NCBI GenBank assembly: GCA_030762175.1
Contig: CM060831.1
Span: 68,593,001-68,657,000, forward strand
Source of the DNA: Metallyticus violacea
Taxonomy: Eukaryota > Arthropoda > Insecta > Mantodea > Metallyticidae
Direction: 5' to 3'
Length of the DNA: 64,000 bases
Part shown: piece after piece, positions 55,150 to 64,000 of the stretch
How the letters are laid out: every line of letters begins with the position of its first letter
How positions within the stretch are numbered: the first letter of the stretch is position 1
Position numbers and translations under genes: made by a program
Notes under the pieces: generated by a model
Databases searched by the model: none
What the model was told of the DNA's origin: nothing
The model's input: the letters and a program-made list of their open reading frames with translations, nothing else

Positions 55150-56910
55150 GGTACTTCGATGATGATTTTTGTTAGCTATATGATGGAATAATTTTCAATG
55201 TATGATGCTAAACTTCTAAACGGCTTAAGAAAACATAACGACTACGGAAATTACCAAGGGAGTAGAAGCAAGCAACACAGTAATAATATATTGTAGCTAT
55301 GTCTATCTCTCGCCTCGTTTTCTGCTGTTTGGATTCATAACTATGTAGGGAATTTGTAGCTGTCTTAATTACAAGGCAAGAAGTTTTCTCCGCAGATGTC
55401 GGTTTGAGTCCTTCCTATTTAGCAGAATATTAACTGAAGCACTTTCTAGAGACGCTCGAATTAATGCCGCAAGATTTGGGATGAGGAAGCTCTAGACAGA
55501 AGAAGACACGATGTTAAAGCATTCATGTCAAAATCTTAATTACATTTTCAAGCAAGAAAAAAAGCGTGTAATTCAAGCTTTCCTTTCGTCAAGATTTAAG
55601 CCTTTCAAATCGTAAAACTTTCCTTTGATCTTTCAGGTGTATATTACGTCATTTAACGATATCTTTAATTAACATCATTTCCACAGAGGAATACAAAACT
55701 CGTTTATTAGGAAATGAACTAATTACCAATTTCGTAATTTTTAGAAGTATTTAGTGATACAACCCATCACTTGCTTGACTAATAGATGCTGAAATAACTT
55801 TCCAAAGTTTATTTTTATTCAATATTTTACTTGTTTTTTTTGTTTGTTTTTGTTTTTGTTTGTTTTTGCACTATGGTTCGAGAAAACTAAGCCAGGAAAG
55901 TGACTAGCAAAGGTTAGACATTACAAGACCATATACCGGGTGCTTAAAAATTCTGTAGACCTTGTAATAAAAAAATACAAAAATAAGTAATTATATATAT
56001 ATATCTGCAGATGTCGCCTTTCGGCGCCACAGGTGCTTACAATTGTACCAGAAATATTGACGACGCAGAGGTCGTAGCCGTTGACATGTCTAACACGACT
56101 ATATGCTTGACTAGTTCAGGGTTTGATATTATAGCTGGATTTTTCAGATTGATACTTCTGAGGTGGAAGGAGTGTAATTTTAAGTATAACAAAATCACAA
56201 TGAATAGAAGCCTACGGAGTTTATTAATGTTTTGTTATTATCACACAGTACACTTTTCTGATTACGATATGCTTTGAGAATATAATTAAATGCAGACACG
56301 AGACAGACTTATTATTTATGTTTCTCTTCCGAAAACTGTGCTTTTTGTCCGTTGTAACTCGTGTACAATTTTCCTATATGGATTCACCACAAATAATAAT
56401 TTTGTAATTTATTCCACGAAATATTTATCGCCACTTATCTTTACGTAATGTTAAAATGTAGCTTCACTTTACGGAGTACGAACTACGATTTTTGCTAATG
56501 GAATTAAAAACACAACTTTTCTCGACGGAATCCAGCGCATAACTAACAAATTTTAAGATATAAAGCGTCACATATTACAATAGGATTGTAATAATACCAT
56601 ACATTACAATGCATTATATTTTCAACATACGTATACTAAGCGAATGAAATTCGTTAATTTCTATTTAGTAGCAATAAAGCTGTCCGTGTAGTGTTTCATT
56701 CTTGGTACACGTTAGTCAAGTTATTAATGTTGTTACTCTTCCATGGTTGATTCTTAGTATTACAATTTTCTTATCTGTAGATTTAATCTTTTCATATTCT
56801 TGGCTATGTATGTGTTCCTTTAAATCGTTACATTTTTCTTATTTGGTATTGTGATAAGGCCCAACAAACAAACATTAAGACATACATTGTAATAGCGCTT
56901 ATCTGATACA
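55150..56910. other. No gene recognised
   Basis: CCGGGTGCTTAAAAATTCTG near 55937 resembles a Tc1-like terminus. An 88-codon frame follows at 56011-56277 but shows no motif. A T/G low-complexity patch lies at 55830-55870. Confidence 0.4.
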
Positions 56911-56917
56911 TCAAATC

Positions 56918-57108
56918 TTCTTCCCTTCGGAAGGGAAATAAAGCTGTGGGTCCCGTGTCGTACATTTACGGCACGAAAAAGAGCCTCAAGCCTGAAAGAA
57001 GAGGCCTCTGAACAAATTTGTCAGCCGTTTCACGCCCTGAGTAGAATGGGACGCTGATGAGCTGTGATATTAAAGAGCGCCCGTAAATAAACAAATAAAA
57101 AATATATA
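56918..57108 (+). mobile_element. SINE family 1, 5'-truncated copy
   Basis: Begins at CTTCCCTTCGGAAGGGAAAT and runs through GTGGGTCCCGTGTCGTACAT, CTCAAGCCTGAAAGAAG, GGCCTCTGAACA, TTTCACGCCCTGAGT and GATGAGCTGTGATATTAAAG to an A-rich tail. The head is absent. No clear target duplication. Confidence 0.9.
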
Positions 57109-57109
57109 A

Positions 57110-57545
57110 ATGAGCTTACTTGATTTACACGATTTAAAACATATTACCAACAAATATTTGTTATTTGAATTGAAAATTAAAGCCCTTACCTACCATAAAA
57201 ACATGTGCATATGAACTTATTAAATTTATACAATTAAAAACATGTTATCAATGAATGTTTGGAGCTTTAAATCGAATATTATGGCCTTTATCTTACGTAA
57301 TAACATATGCAAATGGATTTCTTAAATTAACATAGCTAAATAGCTATTATCATTAAATGTTTGTGACTCTGTATTGAGCGTTGTAGCCTTTACGTAATAT
57401 ACAAACTTGTAAAAATGATTTTATTAAAATAATATAGTTAACTTTAAATTACTATCAAAGGGTTTAGGACCTTAAATTGGAGATTTTCCGTTTCACAATA
57501 TACAGGTGAAGCTGATATAAATAAGAATGGAAATCATAAGAAGAA
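57110..57545. other. No gene recognised
   Basis: AT-rich, with a loose internal repeat of about 120 bp: words such as ACATGTGCATATGAACTTA and TAACATATGCAAATGGATTT recur. Confidence 0.4.
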
Positions 57546-57552
57546 AACAAAT

Positions 57553-58000
57553 ATGTACAAATCGGTAGGAGACAACCTCTTAAATTGGACAGTTCTATCT
57601 CAAAGGGCAAATGTATTGCGTCTTCCTCAAAGAAACGTAGCTCTAACTTATGGACCAAATTCTTTGACTGTTCGTAGGGGAGTGTTTTATCAACATAACG
57701 GGGCCGTAGCACATAATGTAGAATTATCTGAGCGCCTCATTTGTGGACCGGGATAGAGCCAGTTTGACTCGTCGTCCGATTTAACATGCATCAAAAATCT
57801 TCCGTTAGAGGTATATGAACAACTGCCCTTTGATTTGGACGAATCGCTCCCCCTGCAACAGTTCCGAAATTTCAGAAAACAATGAATACTTCGACATTAT
57901 GCTGATGTCGGTCGCAACTTTATGTATGGACATAATGTATTTACAATCACATGGAGGTGACTGGTTTGTGCTACCTTCAAAATGTTCATTGGTTAATGTT
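57553..58000 (+). pseudogene. Tc1-like transposase fragment (DDE region)
   Basis: The frame reads LPQRNVALTYGPNSLTVRRG, then VFYQHNGAVAHN (57688-57720). This is the block LPxLLEDVPLxxRxxMWFQHDGAPAHF, with the catalytic Asp changed to Asn (HNGA). Shortly after come GPG and a broken SSDLT (57745-57780), the place of GRGGPxxWPxRSPDLT. Later frames to about 58000 fit the C-terminal part only loosely. Inactive from the Asp change alone, and there are frameshifts. A 24-base A run (58025-58048) follows directly. Confidence 0.7.
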
Positions 58001-58024
58001 CTATAACCTAAATGTGTTTTATAC

Positions 58025-58048
58025 AAAAAAAAAAAAAAAAAAAAAAAA
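58025..58048 (+). repeat. 24-base poly(A) tract
   Basis: Uninterrupted A run just past the transposase fragment. Could be a retroposition tail or slippage. Confidence 0.95.
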
Positions 58049-58288
58049 GTTTGTAGGGTAATTCTATCTTGCGCCTGATGTTTGTATTTTGGGTTATCTG
58101 TAGGGAACTTGGAGTCTCGGTCTCAGAAGTCAGCTACAATACCACCATGCCAGGGGGCATGCCTACAAGTTCATGAGAACAATATACTGGCCTTGCACAA
58201 AAATATTATGAGTATATCATATTATAGAACTCTTTTTATATGTATATTATGTATCGCAAATAAGGAAATATAGAAAACACTCTTAAGA

Positions 58289-58319
58289 GTATATATATAT
58301 ATATATACATACGTATATA
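58289..58319. repeat. TA-rich microsatellite
   Basis: TATATATATATATATATA with a CATACG interruption. Confidence 0.9.
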
Positions 58320-58496
58320 TTCTTTCACAGTGTACAGATAGATCCCCTCTTGAATACCAGATAACATATCAACAGGTGATATGCTACACTGTGAAGGATA
58401 CTTAGCTATCGAAAATATCGTGTATATTGTGTGCCTGTTTTCGTTGTTACTGTTTTTACATGTACTTTACAACTATATATGTATTTTAAATATATA

Positions 58497-58665
58497 CACT
58501 GTGTCCGGAAAGTTCATATACTCTTGTACTTTACTAGTTTCTTATTAGCATATCATATTATATTATTATAATAATATTTTAATTGCTAGATATTAGTGGT
58601 TGTTATTGTTGGTAGTTAATTAACGTATACGTATACGGAGGTATACGGACTTCTCGGACACACTG
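58497..58665. mobile_element. Tc1/mariner-type MITE, 169 bp, TA target duplication
   Basis: The left end CACTGTGTCCGGAAAGTTCA and the inverse of the right end CAGTGTGTCCGAGAAGTCCG continue as TATAC on both sides, about 20 of 25 matching. TA lies immediately outside on each side (58495-58496 and 58666-58667). The centre is AT-rich and non-coding. The terminus resembles CAGTGAGTCATTTCGGAAAG at 60797. Confidence 0.8.
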
Positions 58666-58669
58666 TATA

Positions 58670-59905
58670 TGTGTGTGCTACTAATAGTAAACCATCGTAC
58701 CCTACATTGTATTACTTTTCTTTTATGACCTCGTACATCTTTAAGGACTAGAGACACATAAAATAGAACTGGCTAAACTTTGAGTTTAGAGCGCAGTACC
58801 CCTAAAGGTATATTACATTTTTGACGTTTAATCGCGAATAATGCACCCGCGCAATGTATTCAATTTTACATTCAGTGTCTTTAACTATCAAACGCTTTGT
58901 AATAGTATAGGGCTATTAAAATATATGGTAGCTGCATATGCGTTTTTAAAGGACGACACTGCATGGACCAGTATTCCCGTTGTGCTTTCTTCCCTTCTCC
59001 CCTTGACATTGACGTAATCCGTAATCTTCACTTGACTCAAGCCGCATGAGATGGGGATGCACGCACGGTACATACTAAAGCAGATACAAAACCTAATGGC
59101 ATTTGAAGGCGGAGCATGCTTCAGGATACATCCAGTCATGTGCGATGTCCTCTGCGCTGTGTTTTCGGTTACAGTAAATATTTGTAAAAACTGAGAGAGC
59201 AGTTTCTATAAAATTGCGGAAAGATTTTAATCAGAAAGAGCTTAGCATCTTGAACATGTATATATAAACTTTTGGTTTGTACGAGTGTAGTTAGTAACAT
59301 CGTTGATTCAAATTGAATTCGCTACTCGATAAACTAAATACAAGCTAAGCAAGGAGGAACACACTTTCAGTCCTGCAATTCTGTATTAAGATAGAGTTTT
59401 GATAAGTGTGCTTAAAATGTCACAGGAAACTAGTGCAACAAATAATTTCTTTGTGCCTAAAGGGCTGCTTAGTTAAAGCAGTAAAATTATATATAATGAA
59501 TATACATTTATCTTATCTCGAGTACAGATCAGGTGTTCATTTCTCAAGAACTCGAGAATTGCCCATTGAGACTTGCTCTGATATGCAGAGTTCCGTCCGC
59601 ACACATCCACTTAGTTTGGCAACGCCACTATGCTCAGTGGTCGGTATCAAACCCCTACTCTTAACATCATTTCCCTAGCAGTTGACAGGAAAGGAAAAAG
59701 TGTACGGCAGGTTCCAATAAGACCCTGCAACCACACATACGACTCAAGAATAATCGAATACAATAAATGAGATGTTCAATGATGAGAGTAATTAGTGTTG
59801 ATTAGTGCCTCTCGCACTCTTCCGATTTAAAAAGTTTCTTTTTTTATTTTTGGGATAAAGTTTTTCCTATGAATCCCCGCGCATTAAAACACTCCATTGT
59901 AACGA
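58670..59905. other. No gene recognised
   Basis: A 90-codon frame at 59406-59678 has no motif. Nothing else seen. Confidence 0.45.
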
Positions 59906-59911
59906 TGAACA

Positions 59912-60406
59912 ATCCAGAACTGACAACATTCTCGCAATATGAAGCTTGTATACTAGCAGAAGGAGGACACTTTCAGCATCTTCTCTAAAGTAAGGGTCGT
60001 AATCCATTTGTGCTTCCGATGTTATAGAATGCATTTTACCGCTAATGCTCGACTGTCGCCTGGAACAGTCAGACCCCGCGCTACGGTCGCAGTATATATT
60101 AATGACTCTGTATTAAGTAGAATCAAATGCAAGATGAAGTGAGAAAGGAAATGTTTAACCATTTCCTGCATTACCAAAATACTAATTTCTACTAATTCTA
60201 CTTAATACAGAGTCATTAATATATACTGCGACCGTAGCGCGGGGTCTGACTGTTCCAGGCGACAGTCGAGCATTAGCGGTAAAATGCATTCTATAACATC
60301 GGAAGCACAAATGGATTACGACCCTTACTTTAGAGAAGATGCTGAAAGTGTCCTCCTTCTGCTAGTATACAAGCTTCATATTGCGAGAATGTTGTCAGTT
60401 CTGGAT
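59912..60406. repeat. Perfect 212 bp inverted repeat with 71 bp spacer
   Basis: Arm 1 (59912-60123) and the reverse complement of arm 2 (60195-60406) are identical at every position I compared, from ATCCAGAACTGACAACATTC to CTGTATTAAGTAGAAT. The spacer (60124-60194) is unrelated and holds a small AGGAAATG/CATTTCCT hairpin. Neither TIR-like ends with a target duplication nor a coding frame was found. If transcribed it would form a long perfect dsRNA hairpin. Other explanations are a recent palindrome from replication template switching, or an assembly fold-back artefact. Confidence 0.95.
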
Positions 60407-60409
60407 CTG

Positions 60410-60790
60410 AGAATCCTGTGATTAATGTAGGCGTATCTTTTTCGTTAGAATAAGTCAGGTTCTTGTGATGAAGAGAGACAAAGTTAGGAGTAATTATATG
60501 TGTTTTCAAATTATCAATAATTTATAGGGGATTTTAATAATATTCTTGAGAAATTAATTAATTCTTGGGGGCCTCTTGTGCTGCATAAAACTATGTCAAT
60601 CGCCAGAAGAGCCAGGAAGTTATTTTTACAATTAAAGTAGATCAGATAGTGAGTGAAGTATTTCTGATATTGTATACAATGTACTAGGATACTGTAAAAC
60701 CCAAAGAGCTTTATTAATTTGTTATTATGTTAATAAATGAAATTATTTGGTTCTAGAGTGACCCGTATAATGTTTTAAAACAGCAAAGTT
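60410..60790. other. No gene recognised
   Basis: AT-rich spacer between the palindrome and the next transposon. Confidence 0.5.
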
Positions 60791-60796
60791 TATGTA

Positions 60797-61600
60797 CAGT
60801 GAGTCATTTCGGAAAGTTTCGTATAAACGACGCTGAAACTGTGGGTGCATTTTAAATAAGTGAAGTGATATTATCGCCTTCAGGGATATTAATTTTTGCT
60901 TATTGTCTGTAGGTGAAAATATCTCTGCTTTTATTGCTGTATTTCAAACTATCGCTGGCATTTCAAAGAGTGTGTGTGAGCATACCTCCCAAGTGAGACA
61001 GTAGCCTTAGTAAGAAGTTGGAAACAACAGGGTCTTTGTTGAATGAGGTTGGTAAGTATCGCTGTTCTTGTTTGGCAAATGAGGCAGAAGACATCGAGGG
61101 CCGTGTAAGCCCATCTCCTAAAAATCATTATATCGTTTCTTTCAAGAGAAGAGCTATACGTACGTCAAAGAGCAGCAAAGACACGAGGTTCTCTGATAAA
61201 GTCTAATTTTTCCTGTCTGAATATGTGAATTCCAATAATACACGTATTTGGACTAAGCCACATAGTAATATTGAATTATGTCTGCACAAGCAGAAGAACG
61301 AAATTTGGTGTGTAGTTTCGGTAAAGCGAATATTGGCACAATGGTTTTTCGGCCATGGTAGAAAAAAGTCTACACAAACCTATTTTCAAGAAATTTGCAT
61401 AACAGCTGAGCATTTTCGACAGATAGTGCAAACCTCTCACATTAGAGACGTCTGTTTTATCATTGACAAATTTACAATAGTTTGTGGGTACCCAAATCTT
61501 TCCGATCTAATGTCGCTAGCTAATTTTATAGTTTCCTTGAAGTTCCAGTGTATTGAAATCGGCTATGAACAATTGATGATGTGAAGACCCCAGATTTGAA
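60797..61600 (+). pseudogene. Tc1-like (IS630-type) transposon with terminus and transposase remnant
   Basis: CAGTGAGTCATTTCGGAAAG at 60797 with TA just before it looks like the 5' terminus. At 61000-61135 the frame reads ALVRSWK-like words then TGSLLNEVGKYR and AEDIEGRVSPSPKNH, the helix-turn-helix linker of insect Tc1-like transposases. At 61225-61360 it reads YVNSNNTRIWTKPHSNIELC and KNEIWCVVSVKRILAQWFFG, matching the NxxNxRxWxxENPHxxxE and VWCxLSxxxxxGPFFF blocks of the DDE domain. The segment holding the first catalytic Asp between them is lost, and the QxDGAPxH block is unreadable. Right terminus not found. Confidence 0.75.
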
Positions 61601-61609
61601 GAGTGGTTG

Positions 61610-62260
61610 AAGTAGATTAAAAATGAGCATTGGCTTTACACTTTAGTCATGCATTAAATGAGACAACCGCAATTTCAAACTCTCCACACTCCATTATGGA
61701 GAAAAATGTTTTCTTACCACTGTCTATATTCTAAGTTGAAGGACAGCTAACTTGAATTCCAAAAAAACTTACATATCATACAAGGAAATACCGCTGTTCT
61801 AAACTAATAAAAGAAAGAGAGGGGTTCTTAATGTCACTTTATTTTCCAATTTGTTTCATTCTTAGATAGGAAGATTCACATTTCTTAGAAAAGTCTTCTT
61901 TGGAAATACATATTTCATCTTGTTGTGTAGCATAATTTAAGAATATGCTACAGGGCTTTGCTGCAGAATTATCTTGGAAACTTGCAGATAAACCTATACA
62001 ATAAATACGGAATTTTGATAATTTAAGAATTATATCCCATAAGCAAGAAGGTAATTTGATGCAACATTTTTCTGCTGATAATTTATTTCTTGAAACATTT
62101 TTATTTTCTTTTAATATCTTTACTCTTATCTTAAATTGAGTTTTAATTTTACTAATTCATTTATCTAACCTTAAAAAGCTACCTCTATTCAATAAAAATG
62201 GGTAGTAATTGGGATGTCTAAAAAGTTTTATAAAAGCTTATAATTTTTAAAATACCAGTG
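61610..62260. other. No gene recognised
   Basis: AT-rich. No motif or shared repeat. Confidence 0.5.
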
Positions 62261-62269
62261 ATATTATAA

Positions 62270-62600
62270 TGATCGCCTACTAGGTCTAGCATTGTGTTGT
62301 TGGCTGGGAGGCTCAGGTTTGATTCCCAGTACCTGTTTAGGGATTTTTCTAAATTAGGGAGGTCTGGGACGTAGTTCACCCAGCCTCGTGAGGACAATTG
62401 AGAAGCTGCCTGATAGAGAGGTACGTGATAGGCAAGCATACTCATCACATGCCTCTCCTCCTGCATACTGCTCTCTATCGATGAAATCTTAAGTAGAGGA
62501 AACAGAGGTTGCCTAGGCAGGCCAAGGTTCAACCCGGGCTGTAACGCCAAATCAGAAGAGTAAGTGATAATTAAACATGAAACCTCTCCTACCATGGACG
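62270..62600 (+). mobile_element. SINE family 4 with tRNA-derived head
   Basis: The head (62270-62335) has TACTAGGTCTAGCATTGTG near the A-box position and CTCAGGTTTGATTCCCAG as B-box and T-arm. The body follows with GGGAGGTCTGGGACGTAGTT and GCCTCGTGAGGACAATTGAG, a body style I associate with insect SINEs. The 3' end is uncertain. A 125-codon minus-strand frame across it is a shadow. Confidence 0.65.
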
Positions 62601-62639
62601 CGAGGTTGCCAAAACTTCAACCATAGACTCTGAACGTTG

Positions 62640-63250
62640 CACAGCCATCCAAACTAAACATTGCACTAAAGGTTACTTATCGATTCGCTCACTTTCGGCA
62701 CTGTTGCTGTGATTAGACTGTACGGAATCCGCTTGTAACTCCCTCCCTCTGCCGTCATGTGCAATGCTCGGTCAACCATACGCTGATATCTTATTTACCA
62801 AGGAAATGTTTCATCTCTAATGATAATATATAATATATGTTATTATTGCATTTGACTGTTTGTATTATATTCATAAACTAACAAAGAAGAACTTAGCCCA
62901 TCAGCGTTATTGTCATTTCTTATTTCATTGGTAAAAATGTTCCAAACACAACGTTTTAAGGATAAATTTGTCTTGGTTAAAGGTTACCGCAAGTTGTACC
63001 TATATTTATTGTTTGAATTCTGTGAGATTCATGCAGTTTCTTTTAAGCTTGAATGTGTAATAAATAAACTTCATATGAATGTTATAAATACATACATATT
63101 GAAAATGTACGACAAAAATTTGTAGTAAAAAATGTGATAGTTTAAGTACCTCTTTAAATTTATTCTAAATGCCGGTATGTTTTTATTTGTCTTTTTGCCG
63201 TCCATAGGGAGGATATTGGACATTTTTATTTATATGTAATCCAAATATTG
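62640..63250. other. No gene recognised
   Basis: AT-rich. A 71-codon frame at 62910-63125 has no motif. Confidence 0.5.
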
Positions 63251-63254
63251 ACAA

Positions 63255-63517
63255 TTTTTTTTTAACTTAAGGACGCTCTTCAACATCTCTGGTCATCAAC
63301 GTTCCACTCAATTCAGGACCTGAAATGGCCGAGAAAGTTTGCTCTTTTAGGTTTGAGGCTCTTTTACGTGCCGTAAATTTCGATGCAGGACCAACGGTTT
63401 CAATTCCCTTCAGGAGGAAGACTTACTTAAGATTTTTACCCCCTTAAAATATATCCACCCTGGCCGGTTTGAACCCGCGAGTTTGGGTCTACGAGACACT
63501 AGACCACCAGTGCCGAC
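63255..63517 (-). mobile_element. SINE family 1, full-length copy on the minus strand
   Basis: Begins with a T run (poly-A on the minus strand) and GGACGCTCTTCAACATC, continues through the body words, and ends with a tRNA-like head at the right. On the minus strand this reads GTGGTCTAGTGTCTCGTAG for the A-box and CGGGTTCAAACCGGCC for the B-box. With 4667-4944 it is one of two copies that keep the head. It is more diverged in the body than the others. Confidence 0.85.
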
Positions 63518-63519
63518 TT

Positions 63520-64000
63520 TTTAAACAATATATTATAAACCTGATGAGAAAATTTATAGACTATTTACACTTTGTAGTGATGTAACATTTTACTCTTTTA
63601 TTGAGGAACTTTATTAATTAAATAGATAGACCATGTGCAGCGTTTGAATCTTTTGAAAATGGACTTATATAGCTCCTTTGATTTTAAGTAGGAGAATTGA
63701 ACTATGTTATTAATTTACTACTCATGAAATTTAATGTCTTTTAAATAATTGTGTGTTTTAGGTTTGAAATTGTTGGCATTATTGGCGTTACTAAACTAAC
63801 AGGGCAAGTGCAGTGATGAAAATCGGAATAAAAGGGAACTTGGTGCTGTGCTTCTCATTTTCGATACAGCATTGCTGGGGCGTTATTAAAATGCAAAAGA
63901 GGTGGTTGATGCGGATCGTAATTCTAGCACAACTGGAAGTACACAACTGCTCTATGAGTCTCCGGCTAAGTTGTAATATCTTGGACGCAGTTACCCTCTT
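63520..64000. other. No gene recognised
   Basis: AT-rich to the window end. No motif seen. Confidence 0.5.

Noticed and set aside
58323..58398. Small inverted pair CTTTCACAGTGTA/TACACTGTGAAGGA as a MITE
   Set aside because: Only about 14 bp arms, no target duplication visible, and next to a microsatellite.

Overview
This window reads as non-coding, AT-rich DNA from a large arthropod genome, most likely an insect. The evidence is indirect. Nearly every recognisable protein fragment belongs to Tc1/mariner (IS630-like), PIF/Harbinger or RTE-type non-LTR elements of kinds common in insects. Several tRNA-headed SINE families are present. The longest open frames are only about 160-170 codons and none looks like a host gene. 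The SINE structures fit a cockroach, termite or other polyneopteran, but that is a guess. No bacterial or viral gene, rRNA, functional tRNA or CRISPR array was seen.

Layout. 0-13 kb: mariner fragment (60-560), a diverged 0.55 kb direct duplication around a dispersed repeat (1.3-3.5 kb), mariner tail plus a full-length SINE (4.2-4.9 kb), a 176 bp tandem pair, an internally deleted Tc1-like element (6.8-7.1 kb), a degenerate 145 bp tandem array (7.6-8.1 kb), a TATA-type promoter-like site (8.8 kb), a second SINE family (9.8 kb), a nearly full-length transposase pseudogene (10.2-11.3 kb) and a truncated SINE in a perfect 15 bp target duplication (12.45 kb). 13-25 kb: LTR-like fragment, a cluster of tRNA-like SINE heads, tandem duplications, an AT microsatellite, a 0.63 kb inverted-repeat transposon, a LINE 3' end and a 0.59 kb fold-back element. 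25-38 kb: a further SINE, a 382 bp TA-flanked deleted transposon, a mariner broken by 40 consecutive A, a mariner/Tc1 chimera, a rearranged Harbinger element, a LINE reverse-transcriptase remnant, another mariner and a terminal-repeat element holding only a transposase start. 39-51 kb: a complete 1.8 kb Tc1-like element with both termini, a mariner carrying two nested SINEs, an 0.89 kb mariner with both termini, an RTE-like LINE, LINE and SINE fragments and a mariner tail. 54-64 kb: a 224 bp hAT-type MITE, more transposase fragments, a 169 bp TA-flanked MITE, a perfect 212 bp inverted repeat (59.9-60.4 kb), and SINEs.

Nothing suggests these parts form a working system. LINE machinery presumably moved the SINEs, and long-dead transposases presumably moved the MITEs. 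The structure that most deserves checking is the perfect palindrome at 59,912-60,406, which is far less decayed than everything around it and could be a recent fold-back, a hairpin-RNA source or an assembly artefact.
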